Source: Caulobacter henricii | Lineage (GTDB): Bacteria > Pseudomonadota > Alphaproteobacteria > Caulobacterales > Caulobacteraceae | Direction of reading: 5' to 3' | Assembly (NCBI RefSeq): GCF_001414055.1 | Contig: NZ_CP013002.1 | Span: 2,480,001-2,544,000 of the forward strand | Length of the DNA stretch: 64,000 bases | Shown: positions 39,303 through 47,448 of the stretch, in pieces | How the letters are laid out: each line of letters begins with the position of its first letter | How positions within the stretch are numbered: the stretch's first letter is position 1 | Position numbers and translations under genes: made by a program | The notes under the pieces: generated by a model | Told to the model about the DNA's origin: nothing | The model's input: the letters and a program-made list of their open reading frames with translations, nothing else | Database searches by the model: none

Positions 39303-39857
39303 ATGACCAACGCCCCTGCCGCCTCCGGTTCTGCCTACGACATGCCCACCGCTGCACAGGTCGAGCAGACGGCGACCTTCGCCCTGCTGGTCGACAATGA
39401 GCCGGGCGTGCTGCATCGCGTAGTCGGCCTGTTCGCCGCCCGCGGCTACAATATCGAGAGCCTCACGGTCGCCGAGACCGACCACAAGGCCCATACCAGC
39501 CGCATCACCGTGGTCACGCGTGGCACGCGCCAGGTTCTGGACCAGATCGAGGCCCAGTTGAACAAGGTGGTCAATGTCCGCCGCGTGCACGACGTGACGC
39601 GCGATCCCAACGGCGTCGAGCGGGAGTTGGCCCTGGTCAAGGTCCGGGGCTCCGGTGCCGATCGGGTCGAGGCCCTGCGCATCGCCGACATCTTCCGGGC
39701 CAAGCCGGTGGACACCACCCTGGAAAGCTTTGTGTTCGAGATTTCGGGTGCTCCCTCCAAGATCGACAAGTTCCTGGACCTGATGCGCCCGCTTGGCCTC
39801 GTTGAACTTTCCCGCACGGGCGTGCTTTCGATCGAGCGCGGCTTCGAAGGCATGTAG
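39303..39857 (+). CDS. ilvN: Acetolactate synthase small (regulatory) subunit
   Basis: 184 aa. N-terminal ACT domain (FALLVDNEPGVLHRVVGLFAARGYNIESLTVAETDHKAHTSRIT) and a C-terminal regulatory domain (FEISGAPSKIDKFLDLMRPLGLVELSRTGVLSIERG). Binds the large subunit and confers feedback inhibition by valine. An additional ATG at 39285 would add six residues; 39303 was chosen as it gives the common N-terminus. 46 bp separate it from ilvB. Confidence 0.97.
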   Translation: MTNAPAASGSAYDMPTAAQVEQTATFALLVDNEPGVLHRVVGLFAARGYNIESLTVAETDHKAHTSRITVVTRGTRQVLDQIEAQLNKVVNVRRVHDVTRDPNGVERELALVKVRGSGADRVEALRIADIFRAKPVDTTLESFVFEISGAPSKIDKFLDLMRPLGLVELSRTGVLSIERGFEGM

Positions 39858-39914
39858 CCCTCGGGTGCCAGGACCAAATTCCCGGTAAGCCTTCCCTCTG
39901 CCAACCAAACGGCC

Positions 39915-39920
39915 TATATT
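39915..39920 (+). promoter_or_regulatory. Candidate -10 box of ssrA
   Basis: TATATT sits about 10-20 bp before the start of the tmRNA acceptor sequence, in a gap after ilvN. A convincing -35 is not seen at 17 bp upstream, so only the -10 is proposed. Confidence 0.35.
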
Positions 39921-39926
39921 GAAAAG

Positions 39927-40220
39927 GTCCGGTCTCGGCCGGACTATGGGGATAAACGCGCACGTAATAAGCGGACTGGACCCGGGTGCGATTCCCGGCG
40001 GCTCCACCAATCTCTTCCGGGTTATCACGGAACTGCATGGGGCCGATCAGCATCGACAGACGTGTAAAGGTGTTATGCTTTCTCTCGGCGTGGCTCACCG
40101 TTTCGGGCCGCTAAACTAAATGCGAACGATAACTTCGCTGAAGAGTTCGCCATCGCCGCGTAATGCGGTGCGGGTGATCTCGCCTCTTAAGTCCTAGGGG
40201 TTCAGATCCCTAGGCGGGGC
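39927..40220 (+). ncRNA. ssrA: Two-piece (permuted) transfer-messenger RNA
   Basis: The order is acceptor piece, spacer, coding piece. The acceptor ends in CGGCTCC plus A and CCA at 40007-40009, preceded by a T arm (39982-39986 / 39994-39998, 7-base loop). The coding piece starts GGGGCCG at 40039 and pairs with CGGCTCC, forming an acceptor stem with G3-U70, the alanine identity pair. The tag frame (40122-40163) encodes ANDNFAEEFAIAA-stop, so the full tag with the charged Ala is AANDNFAEEFAIAA. A hairpin (40193-40214) ends the coding piece. Left and right ends are approximate. Confidence 0.93.
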
Positions 40221-40226
40221 CCGGAG

Positions 40227-40638
40227 GGAGCCTGCCAACAGAATCCCTCCACTTCCAAAAGTGGCAGCCGAGGCTCCCTCCTCTCTTTGAGGGGGGTATG
40301 GGGGAGCCTGCCAACAGAATCCCTCCACTTCCAAAAGTGGCAGCCGAGGCTCCCTCCTCTCTTTGAGGGGGGTATGGGGGAGCCTGCCAACAGAATCCCT
40401 CCACTTCCAAAAGTGGCGGCCGAGGCTCCCTCCTCTCTTTGAGGGGGGTATGGGGGAGCCTGCCAACAGAATCCCTCCACTTCCAAAAGTGGCAGCCGAG
40501 GCTCCCTCCTCTCTTTGCGAGAGGCATGGGGGAGCCTGCCAACAGAATCCCTCCGCTTCCAAAAGTGGCAGCCGAGGCTCTCTCCTCTCTTTGCGAGGGG
40601 TATGGGGGATCCTGCCAACAGAACCCCTCGACTTTCAG
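40227..40638 (+). repeat. Structured 76-bp tandem array (five full copies and a sixth partial)
   Basis: Units start at 40227, 40303, 40379, 40455, 40531 and 40607 (partial), exact period 76 bp. Every full unit contains a hairpin ccactt-ccaa-aagtgg (40249-40264 in copy 1) and a longer stem ggctccc ... gggagcc (40272-40278 with 40302-40308) that spans unit boundaries. Copies 4 and 5 change the loop (tttgcgagagg) but keep pairing. The 76-bp length is not a multiple of three, and apparent reading frames on both strands are shadows. It directly follows the tmRNA coding piece and ends before sspB. Role unknown. Confidence 0.92.
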
Positions 40639-40747
40639 GCTTCACAAAAATTGTAACGCGTCAGGCAGAACCGGCACCTTTGCCGAAGGGCCATGACGCG
40701 CTACGCTGGTCCCCTTGTTTCAGTTCCCAGTTTCTTGACGGACCGCA

Positions 40748-41233
40748 ATGGCCCCCACCAACCCGCCTGAAGACCTTATGCAATACGAGGCCATGGCCCA
40801 GGACGCCCTGCGTGGCGTCGTCAAGGCGGCCCTGAAGAAGGCGGCGGCCCCCGGTGGCCTGCCCGAACCGCATCACCTCTACATCACCTTCAAGACCCAG
40901 GCCGCAGGCGTCTCGGGTCCGCAGGATCTGTTGGGCAAGTATCCCGACGAGATGACGATCATCCTGCAGCACCAGTATTGGGACCTGGCACCGGGCGAGA
41001 CCTTCTTTTCCGTCACCCTGAAATTTGGCGGCCAGCCCAAGCGCCTGTCCGTGCCCTATGCGGCCGTGACCCGCTTCTATGATCCGTCGGTGCAGTTTGC
41101 CCTGCAGTTTGAAGCGCCCGATATCCTGCCGCCGGAACCTACGGTCGAGCCTGAACCGGAAGCGCCGACCGATGGCAGTGGCGGCGACGACACGCCCAAG
41201 ATCATCTCCCTCGATCAGTTCCGGAAGAAATAG
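40748..41233 (+). CDS. sspB: ClpXP adaptor SspB (SspB-alpha type)
   Basis: 161 aa. SspB tethers ssrA-tagged proteins to ClpX. The body MQYEAMAQDALRGVVKAALKKAAAPGG, HHLYITFKTQAAGVSGPQDLLGKYPDEMTIILQHQYWDL and KRLSVPYAAVTRFYDPSVQFALQF matches the alphaproteobacterial family; a Pro/Glu-rich linker (PPEPTVEPEPEAPT) leads to a short C-terminal motif (IISLDQFRKK) probably docking on ClpX. The tmRNA gene is about 500 bp upstream. A start at 40778 is possible. Confidence 0.93.
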   Translation: MAPTNPPEDLMQYEAMAQDALRGVVKAALKKAAAPGGLPEPHHLYITFKTQAAGVSGPQDLLGKYPDEMTIILQHQYWDLAPGETFFSVTLKFGGQPKRLSVPYAAVTRFYDPSVQFALQFEAPDILPPEPTVEPEPEAPTDGSGGDDTPKIISLDQFRKK

Positions 41234-41236
41234 CCG

Positions 41237-41707
41237 GTGAGCGACGTCGCGGCGGACGAGCCTCAGGCTCTGACTGACGAGGCCATCCTCGCGCGGTTCC
41301 GCGCATCCAAGAATGCCCCGTCGGGGTCCCGCACCCTGGGCTTTCAGCTGCTGGCCGTGCGTCAGGCTGATCGTGAGGTCGAGGTCGGCTTCGAGGCCCG
41401 GGCCGACCTGCTGTGCAATCCGATGGGGCAGATCCAGGGGGGCTATGTCTGCGCCATGCTCGACGAGTGCATGTCGGTGGCCGGCATGATCAGCTCCGGC
41501 ATGACCCATGTGGTGCCGACCCTGGAAATGAAGACCAGCTTCCTGCGCCCCGCCCTGCCCGGTCCGCTTCGGGGCGTCGGCCGGGTGGTCAAATGGGGCA
41601 AGACGGTCTGCTTCACGGAAGGCGAGCTCTATGATGACCAGGGCCGGTTACTGGCCAAGGCGTCCGGAACAGCCATCCCAACCCCTTTCGCCCGGTTCAA
41701 GAAATAG
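41237..41707 (+). CDS. PaaI-type hotdog thioesterase
   Basis: 156 aa, GTG start 3 bp after the sspB stop, with GGAAG upstream inside sspB. Hotdog signature: NPMGQIQGGYVCAMLDECMSVAGMI (GG motif near residue 73) and MTHVVPTLEMKTSFLRPALPGPLRG. Predicted acyl- or aryl-CoA thioesterase. Its tight link to sspB suggests co-transcription, not a shared role. Confidence 0.88.
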   Translation: MSDVAADEPQALTDEAILARFRASKNAPSGSRTLGFQLLAVRQADREVEVGFEARADLLCNPMGQIQGGYVCAMLDECMSVAGMISSGMTHVVPTLEMKTSFLRPALPGPLRGVGRVVKWGKTVCFTEGELYDDQGRLLAKASGTAIPTPFARFKK

Positions 41708-41716
41708 GGACAGGCC

Positions 41717-42487
41717 ATGCGAGGCGCGACAGGCATCATTGTCAGCGTTCTCCTGCTCGGCCTCACCTCGTTTGCGCGCGCAGAAGCGCCGTTTTCCCGC
41801 TGGTCAGCGGTAGTTGTGGCCGGCGACTGGCACGCCCACTCCGGCGGGCCGACGGAAGCTTTCGACAATGCCCGGCGCGACGTCGCCCTGACCCTCGCCG
41901 AGATCGGTTTCGACCCCGGGTCCGTGCACCAGTTCTCGGTGCGACCCGGTCGTTATCCGGCCACCACGCCCGGACCGTCTGATCCGCGTTCCATCCACGC
42001 CCGCCTCAAGCAGAGTGCCCAGAGCGCCAAGGCCGGCTGTCTCTTCTACATAAGCACCCATGGCAGCCCTGACGGGGCCTTGCTGGGCGAAACGATGCTG
42101 CGACCACAGCTTCTGGCCGCCATGATCGACGATGCCTGCCCGTCTCGCCCCAGCGTTGTGGTCATCTCGGCCTGCTTTTCCGGCGTCTTCATACCCGCAC
42201 TGAAGAAGCCCGACCGCATGATCCTGACGGCCGCCCGCCCAGACCGGGCCTCGTTCGGGTGCGGCGAGAGCGACAAATATCCTTTCTTCGACGACTGCTT
42301 CCTGTCTTCGGCGCAGGGAGCCCGGGATTTCATGGCCCTGGGGACTGCCGTACAGGCCTGCGTCGCGCGCAAGGAGGCCGAGACCGGGGCTGAACCGGCG
42401 TCCGAGCCCCAGATGTGGATTGGTCCGGCCTTGCGCCCGTTCCTTCCCCTCTACGCCTTCGAGCGGTCAAAGCCGCCTTCGCCCTGA
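41717..42487 (+). CDS. C13 (legumain/caspase-like) family peptidase
   Basis: 256 aa. Signal peptide (MRGATGIIVSVLLLGLTSFARA), then a caspase-like fold: the catalytic His is in FYISTHGSPDG (about 116) and the catalytic Cys in VVVISACFSGVF (about 154), the HG...ACxxG pair of clan CD peptidases. Gene lies 9 bp after the thioesterase. A secreted cysteine peptidase is expected; cleavage specificity unknown. Confidence 0.85.
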   Translation: MRGATGIIVSVLLLGLTSFARAEAPFSRWSAVVVAGDWHAHSGGPTEAFDNARRDVALTLAEIGFDPGSVHQFSVRPGRYPATTPGPSDPRSIHARLKQSAQSAKAGCLFYISTHGSPDGALLGETMLRPQLLAAMIDDACPSRPSVVVISACFSGVFIPALKKPDRMILTAARPDRASFGCGESDKYPFFDDCFLSSAQGARDFMALGTAVQACVARKEAETGAEPASEPQMWIGPALRPFLPLYAFERSKPPSP

Positions 42488-42589
42488 CAGTGTCCCCAGC
42501 AATAGGGTCGCAGGTCGCACGGCGCTCTTTGATCGTGATGCGAGGCGCCCTAGAAGTCAGCTGAAGTCATACTGCCTGGGGGTCGGCCT

Positions 42590-44719
42590 TTGACGTCGCG
42601 CTTTTCGTCCCGAGCCGCTCTTGTTGCGGTCATGATCGGCTTCCTGGCCTCGGCGGTTTCCGCAGAGGCCCAGGACCTCGCGCCTCCACCGCAGCCACCA
42701 CCCGTCGCCGCACCAGTGGTGGCCGCGGTGGGCCCCAGGCCCTATGCCAGCCTCAATCGGCGTGTGCGGCCACGCCCACCAGCGGTCCGGCAGGTGGCCA
42801 AGGTGGCGACACCTGCACCCGTGGCCAGTCTCGCCCCGCCCGTCGCCGGCGTTACGCCCCTGCCTGCGGCCGAACTGGAAGCCTTTGTCGACGGCCTGAT
42901 CCGCCGCAGCATGGTCGAGGACCATATCGCCGGCGCGACCATCGCCGTCGTCCAGAACGGCCAGGTCGTGCTGAAGAAGGGCTATGGCGTCGCCAGTCTG
43001 AAGGGCCGCCGCGCCGTCGATCCCGACAAGACCCTGTTCCGGATCGCCTCGATCTCCAAGACGTTCACCTGGATCACCCTGATGAACGAGATCGAGGCCG
43101 GCCGCATGCGGCTGGATGGCCCGGTCAATCTCTATCTTCCCGAGCCCCTTCAGGTGCGCGGCAAGGACAAGGCACCCGTCCTGCTGCGTCACCTGATGAC
43201 CCATACCGCCGGTTTCGAAGATCGCGCCCTGGGCCAGTTGTTTGAACAGGACTGGACGCGCGTCCGCCCGCTGAACGACTACCTGCGTCAGGAGCGGCCC
43301 CGTCGGGTGCGTGAGCCCGGCGTCCTTCCCACCTACTCCAACTACGGTGTGGCCCTGGCCGGAGCCGCCGTGGCCAATGTCACGGGCAAGCCCTTTGAGC
43401 AGCTGGTCGCCGAGGAGATCATTTTTCCGGCCGGCATGACCCGTACGACCTTCCGCGATGCCCGCCCCTGGCGCGACGACCTTCCGGCACCGATGTCGCC
43501 CGAACTGGCCGCCGACCGGTCGGCGGGGTTTCGCTGGACGGAGCTGGGCTGGCGCGAGCAGGCTCCGGAAATGACCGGCCATATCGCGCCTGCGGGGGGG
43601 GCCTCGTCTACGGCTGCCGACATGAGCCGCTACATGATGCTGCTGCTCGGCAGGGGCACGATTGACGGCAAGACGATCTATTCGCCGCGCACCGCAGACG
43701 CTTTCCGCACCTCGATGTACCGTCCGGCCCCCTATGCATCCGGCTGGAATGCGGGCTTCCAGGACATCCCCCTGCCCGGCGGCTATCGCGGCCTTGGTCA
43801 TAACGGGGCCACCCTTTGGTTCTTCTCCAATCTTGTGGTGGTTCCAGACCTGGGACTGGGTGTCTTCGTGGCCGTGAACACCGATACCGGTGCCGAACTG
43901 CCTTCCGTCGTACCCTCGGCGATCATTGAGCGGTTCTATGCGCCGCCCCCCGCAATCCCGACGACCCGCCCCCTGAGCGCGGAAGCTGCCCGGATCTATG
44001 AAGGCGATTATCTGGGCACCCGCCGCGCCTATCGTGGCCTTGAGGGCTTCATTGGCCGCATGACCCAGCGGGCCGAGGTACGCGTGACCCCGGATGGTCA
44101 ACTGGCCGTTCTGCGGGACGGACAATCCAGCCTTTGGAACGCCACGGACAAGCCTGGCGTGTTCAAGGCCAACGACAGCGCCCAGACCCTGGTTTTCGAG
44201 GTCTCCGACGGACGCGCGACGCGCTTTTTCGGCACCCCGGCCTTTGCCGCCTATGAGCGCATCGGTTTCCTGATGAGCTCGGGCCTGATGACCTGGATCC
44301 TGACCCTGTCTGGCATAGCCGCCGTCGCCACCCTGGTCGGGATCTTTGTGCGCGACCGGCGCGAGACCCGTCAGACCCCGACCCAGGCCCGCGCCAATCT
44401 GATGCAGACCACCCAGGCGACGCTGTGGCTGATTGCCCTGAGCTGCGTCGGCGCGTTCCTGGGCAAGTCGAACGACATCGCCTGGGTGTTCTATGGCTGG
44501 CCGAGCGGCTGGCTGGTGACGGCCTCGGCCTGCTGCCTCGTCGCCAGCGTCCTGACCGCCATCACCCTGGTCATGTCTCCCGTGGTCTGGCGCGGCGGCC
44601 GGCGCGTCGACAGCTGGACGACGCTGCGCAAGCTCGCCTTCACCTTCACCGCCCTGCTCTATACCGTCCTGGCGATCCTGCTGGCGGTGTGGAACTTCCT
44701 GTTGCCGTGGAGCGGCTGA
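42590..44719 (+). CDS. Serine hydrolase (class C beta-lactamase-like) with C-terminal membrane segments
   Basis: 709 aa from a TTG start with GGGGG upstream, giving a signal peptide (RAALVAVMIGFLASAVSA). The catalytic SxxK is RIASISKTFTW (about 157), YxN is PTYSNYGVALAGA and the HxG-like motif GHNGATLW. The C-terminus (about 560-705) has three or four transmembrane helices, so the enzyme is anchored in the membrane. May act on peptidoglycan or esters; true beta-lactamase activity is doubtful. Start codon is less certain than the domain. Confidence 0.87.
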   Translation: MTSRFSSRAALVAVMIGFLASAVSAEAQDLAPPPQPPPVAAPVVAAVGPRPYASLNRRVRPRPPAVRQVAKVATPAPVASLAPPVAGVTPLPAAELEAFVDGLIRRSMVEDHIAGATIAVVQNGQVVLKKGYGVASLKGRRAVDPDKTLFRIASISKTFTWITLMNEIEAGRMRLDGPVNLYLPEPLQVRGKDKAPVLLRHLMTHTAGFEDRALGQLFEQDWTRVRPLNDYLRQERPRRVREPGVLPTYSNYGVALAGAAVANVTGKPFEQLVAEEIIFPAGMTRTTFRDARPWRDDLPAPMSPELAADRSAGFRWTELGWREQAPEMTGHIAPAGGASSTAADMSRYMMLLLGRGTIDGKTIYSPRTADAFRTSMYRPAPYASGWNAGFQDIPLPGGYRGLGHNGATLWFFSNLVVVPDLGLGVFVAVNTDTGAELPSVVPSAIIERFYAPPPAIPTTRPLSAEAARIYEGDYLGTRRAYRGLEGFIGRMTQRAEVRVTPDGQLAVLRDGQSSLWNATDKPGVFKANDSAQTLVFEVSDGRATRFFGTPAFAAYERIGFLMSSGLMTWILTLSGIAAVATLVGIFVRDRRETRQTPTQARANLMQTTQATLWLIALSCVGAFLGKSNDIAWVFYGWPSGWLVTASACCLVASVLTAITLVMSPVVWRGGRRVDSWTTLRKLAFTFTALLYTVLAILLAVWNFLLPWSG

Positions 44720-44782
44720 TCGGTCTCGGCCGGCGCTGAAATTGCACCGTTCTCCCAGGAACGATCCTTGGGAGGGGATGAC

Positions 44783-45169
44783 GTGTCAAAGCAGGACGTT
44801 TTGGTGTTTGGCGGCGCCGGCCTGGGGGCCTGGCTCGCGGCGACGGCATTCTATGCCGCCTTCGGTGCAGGCGTTCTGGAGAGCGCCTTCTGGTTCTACG
44901 CCCTCAATGCCTTCGCGGCGGCGGCCTTTGTGACCTTTGTCTTCCAGGCTTCGGCACGGCTGCGGCACATCAAGCGGGGCAAGCGCATGCTGCCCATGCT
45001 GACCTTCGCCGCCCCGGGCCTGATGGCCAGCGCTGTGGTGATCGGCCGGTTCGATCTGCTGATGCCCGCGTCCGATCCGGTCAGTGTGGGTCGGTACGGG
45101 GCCTTCCTGATGGTGCTGTTCACGGCCCTGGCGGCTTCAGCCTTCGAGCGTGCGCCTCAGAAGGCCTGA
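44783..45169 (+). CDS. Small membrane protein of unknown function
   Basis: 128 aa from GTG at 44783, preceded by GGGAGGGG; an in-frame TTG at 44768 is weaker. Four hydrophobic segments (VLVFGGAGLGAWLAATAFYAAF, FYALNAFAAAAFVTFVF, MLTFAAPGLMASAVVI, AFLMVLFTALAASAF) separated by a basic loop (RLRHIKRGKR). I cannot assign a family. Its 3' end overlaps the opposite-strand rusA gene by 33 bp. Confidence 0.72.
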   Translation: MSKQDVLVFGGAGLGAWLAATAFYAAFGAGVLESAFWFYALNAFAAAAFVTFVFQASARLRHIKRGKRMLPMLTFAAPGLMASAVVIGRFDLLMPASDPVSVGRYGAFLMVLFTALAASAFERAPQKA

Positions 45170-45523
45170 CTCGCGCTTGCGCACGAGGATAATGATCCGT
45201 TCGCGATCCCCCGGCCGGCGCTCGACCAGTAGCCGGCCGACCTGGGCGTCGTCGTGAAAGGCATAGCCCTTGATGGAATCCAGCAGGGCCTTGGCCAGGT
45301 TGTCGAGATCCATCCAGGGCGGCTCGCCGACGAACTCCATGAAGATATCGACCTCGAACTCGCCCCAGGCCGGCCGCGCCCCGCGCCAGACCTTGCGGAA
45401 AAACTCGTAGATCAGCGGCTTGTAGTACTTGCCCTGGGTGGTCAGGCCGTCGACCTCGAGGATCAGTTCGCCATTCGCCTCGCGGGCGCGCACCTTGCCA
45501 TGCTGGGTCCAGCTGTCGTTCAT
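45137..45523 (-). CDS. RusA family Holliday junction endonuclease
   Basis: 128 aa. The conserved region EFEVDIFMEFVGEPPWMDLDNLAKALLDSIKGYAFHDDAQVGRL contains the Asp residues (DLDN, DD) that coordinate metal in RusA resolvases, and a basic C-terminus (LVERRPGDRERIIILVRKRE). RusA genes are often phage derived, but no phage gene is near. Could be domesticated or a remnant. Tail-to-tail overlap with the membrane protein gene. Confidence 0.88.
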   Translation of the reverse strand: MNDSWTQHGKVRAREANGELILEVDGLTTQGKYYKPLIYEFFRKVWRGARPAWGEFEVDIFMEFVGEPPWMDLDNLAKALLDSIKGYAFHDDAQVGRLLVERRPGDRERIIILVRKRESGLLRRTLEG

Positions 45524-45607
45524 CCGCGCCTCTTAAGCCCTAACGGCTTTGCAGTCTTGTCCCCCATTCGCTAAACCCGCGCCAACTGAACGCGAGGGAT
45601 CCGCTCC

Positions 45608-46999
45608 ATGACCGCCACCCGCATCGAGACCGACACCTTCGGGCCGATCGAAGTCGCCGCCGACCGCTACTGGGGCGCGCAAGCTCAGCGCAGCCTGGGC
45701 AACTTCAAGATCGGCTGGGAAAAGCAGCCCCTGCCCGTCGTTCGCGCCCTGGGCATCGTCAAGCGCGCCGCCGCCGAGGCGAACCTCGCGCTGGGCAAGC
45801 TGGACCCGAAGATCGCCGAGACGATCATCGCCGCCGCCAACGAGGTGATCGAGGGCAAGCTGAACGACCACTTCCCGCTGGTGGTCTGGCAGACCGGCTC
45901 GGGCACCCAGTCGAACATGAATGCCAACGAGGTGATCTCCAACCGCGCGATCGAGATGCTGGGCGGCGAGATGGGCTCCAAGAAGCCCGTCCACCCCAAT
46001 GACCACGTCAATATGAGCCAGTCGTCGAACGACACCTTCCCGACGGCCATGCACATCGCCTGCGCCGAGCAGGTGGTCCACGACCTGATCCCGGCCCTGA
46101 AGCATCTCCACACGGCCCTCGCCGCCAAGGCCGCCGAGTGGAAGGACATCATCAAGATCGGCCGCACCCACACCCAGGACGCCACGCCCTTGACGCTGGG
46201 CCAGGAGTTCGGCGGCTATGCCCAGCAAATCGAGAACGGCATCGCCCGCATCGAGATGACCCTGCCGATGCTGATGCAACTGGCTCAGGGCGGCACAGCC
46301 GTCGGGACCGGCCTGAATGCCCCGGTGGGCTTCGCTGAGTTGGTGGCCGAGAAGATCGCCGGTGTGACCGGCCTGGCCTTCACCACCGCCCCGAACAAGT
46401 TCGAGGCCCTGGCCGCCCACGACGCCATGGTCTTCAGCCACGGGGCCATCAACACGGTCGCCGCCAGCCTGTTCAAGATCGCCAACGACATCCGCTTCCT
46501 GGGCTCGGGCCCGCGCGCGGGCCTCGGCGAACTGTCCCTGCCGGAAAACGAGCCGGGCTCGTCGATTATGCCGGGCAAGGTCAATCCGACCCAGTCCGAA
46601 GCTCTGACCCAGGTCTGCGCCCAGGTGTTCGGCAACCACTCGACCCTGACCTTCGCCGGCAGCCAGGGCCATTTCGAGCTGAACGTCTTCAACCCGGTCA
46701 TGGCCTACAACTTCCTGCAGTCGGTGCGCCTTGTCGCCGACGCGGCGATCAGCTTCACCGACAACTGCGTGGTCGGTATCGAGCCCCGCGTCGACAACAT
46801 CAAGAAGGGCGTCGAGAACAGCCTGATGCTGGTCACGGCCCTGAACGGCAAGCTGGGCTACGACGCCTGCGCCAAGATCGCCAAGACCGCGCACAAGAAC
46901 GGCACCACCCTGCGCGAGGAGGCCGTCGGCGGCGGCTATCTGACCAACGAAGAGTTCGACGAGTATGTGCGTCCGGAGAAGATGATCTCGCCGGGCTGA
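45608..46999 (+). CDS. fumC: Fumarate hydratase class II
   Basis: 463 aa. Interconverts fumarate and L-malate. Motifs: [20 protein letters not shown] (about 98), [38 protein letters not shown] (His in the site) and the C-terminal signature [16 protein letters not shown] (about 317). Full length. Its stop shares an A with the following GNAT start (TGATG). Confidence 0.98.
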   Translation: MTATRIETDTFGPIEVAADRYWGAQAQRSLGNFKIGWEKQPLPVVRALGIVKRAAAEANLALGKLDPKIAETIIAAANEVIEGKLNDHFPLVVWQTGSGTQSNMNANEVISNRAIEMLGGEMGSKKPVHPNDHVNMSQSSNDTFPTAMHIACAEQVVHDLIPALKHLHTALAAKAAEWKDIIKIGRTHTQDATPLTLGQEFGGYAQQIENGIARIEMTLPMLMQLAQGGTAVGTGLNAPVGFAELVAEKIAGVTGLAFTTAPNKFEALAAHDAMVFSHGAINTVAASLFKIANDIRFLGSGPRAGLGELSLPENEPGSSIMPGKVNPTQSEALTQVCAQVFGNHSTLTFAGSQGHFELNVFNPVMAYNFLQSVRLVADAAISFTDNCVVGIEPRVDNIKKGVENSLMLVTALNGKLGYDACAKIAKTAHKNGTTLREEAVGGGYLTNEEFDEYVRPEKMISPG

Positions 47000-47448
47000 T
47001 GCTCCAGCTCGTCAGGATCTTTGACGACCTGCCGGAGGACTTCGACGCGCTCGCCGCGGAAGCCTCCGGCGAAGGCGTGCGCAACATGGCCCGGCTGGCC
47101 GATGGCTGGCGGGACGGCATACGCTTCCAGGAAGATGGCGAGGCCCTCCTCGCGGCCTTTCTGGCCGGGACTCTGGCTGGTCTTGGCGGCCTCTCCGTCG
47201 AGACCGGCGCCGCCGAACCAGCTCGCCGCCTGCGGCGCTTCTACGTGCGCCCGAACTTCCGCCGAGGGGGCGTCGCCACCGCCCTCGCCTCCGCCCTGAT
47301 CCAGGAAGGCCTCGACAGCGTCAACCTACTGACGGTCAACGCCCGCGCCTCGCAAGCGGCAGGTCCATTCTGGGAAGCCCAGGGCTTCATGGCGGATAGG
47401 TCAGGCCCCTGGACCCACATCCTGCGCCGGAGCATTCTTTTGGAATGA
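46999..47448 (+). CDS. GNAT family N-acetyltransferase
   Basis: 149 aa. Acetyl-CoA loop: FYVRPNFRRGGVATALASALIQEG (RRGGVA about 88-93), and the C-terminal 'ASQAAGPFWEAQGFM' is a typical family ending. Directly follows fumC and overlaps the next start, so it belongs to the fumC operon by position. Substrate unknown. Confidence 0.88.
   Translation: MLQLVRIFDDLPEDFDALAAEASGEGVRNMARLADGWRDGIRFQEDGEALLAAFLAGTLAGLGGLSVETGAAEPARRLRRFYVRPNFRRGGVATALASALIQEGLDSVNLLTVNARASQAAGPFWEAQGFMADRSGPWTHILRRSILLE

Noticed and set aside
39961..40010. Stand-alone tRNA ending CCACCA
   Set aside because: No D arm or anticodon arm precedes it; the T arm and acceptor strand pair with GGGGCCG downstream at 40039, so it is the tmRNA acceptor piece.
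40227..40638. Possible CRISPR array
   Set aside because: Units are contiguous with no variable spacers, and no cas gene is nearby; the period is 76 bp.
40194..40696. Several overlapping reading frames (97-147 codons) on both strands through the 76-bp array
   Set aside because: They arise because the 76-bp unit lacks stops in several frames; the frame shifts at each repeat, and the products are repetitive with no domain or ribosome binding site.
42557..44125. 522-codon minus-strand frame opposite the serine hydrolase
   Set aside because: Shadow of a gene with clear SxxK and YxN motifs; no domain is seen in the antisense product.
45137..45523. Remnant prophage around rusA
   Set aside because: No integrase, capsid, terminase or attachment-like repeat occurs on either side.
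45533..46894. 453-codon antisense frame opposite fumC
   Set aside because: fumC has every family signature; the antisense frame lacks a ribosome binding site and domains.
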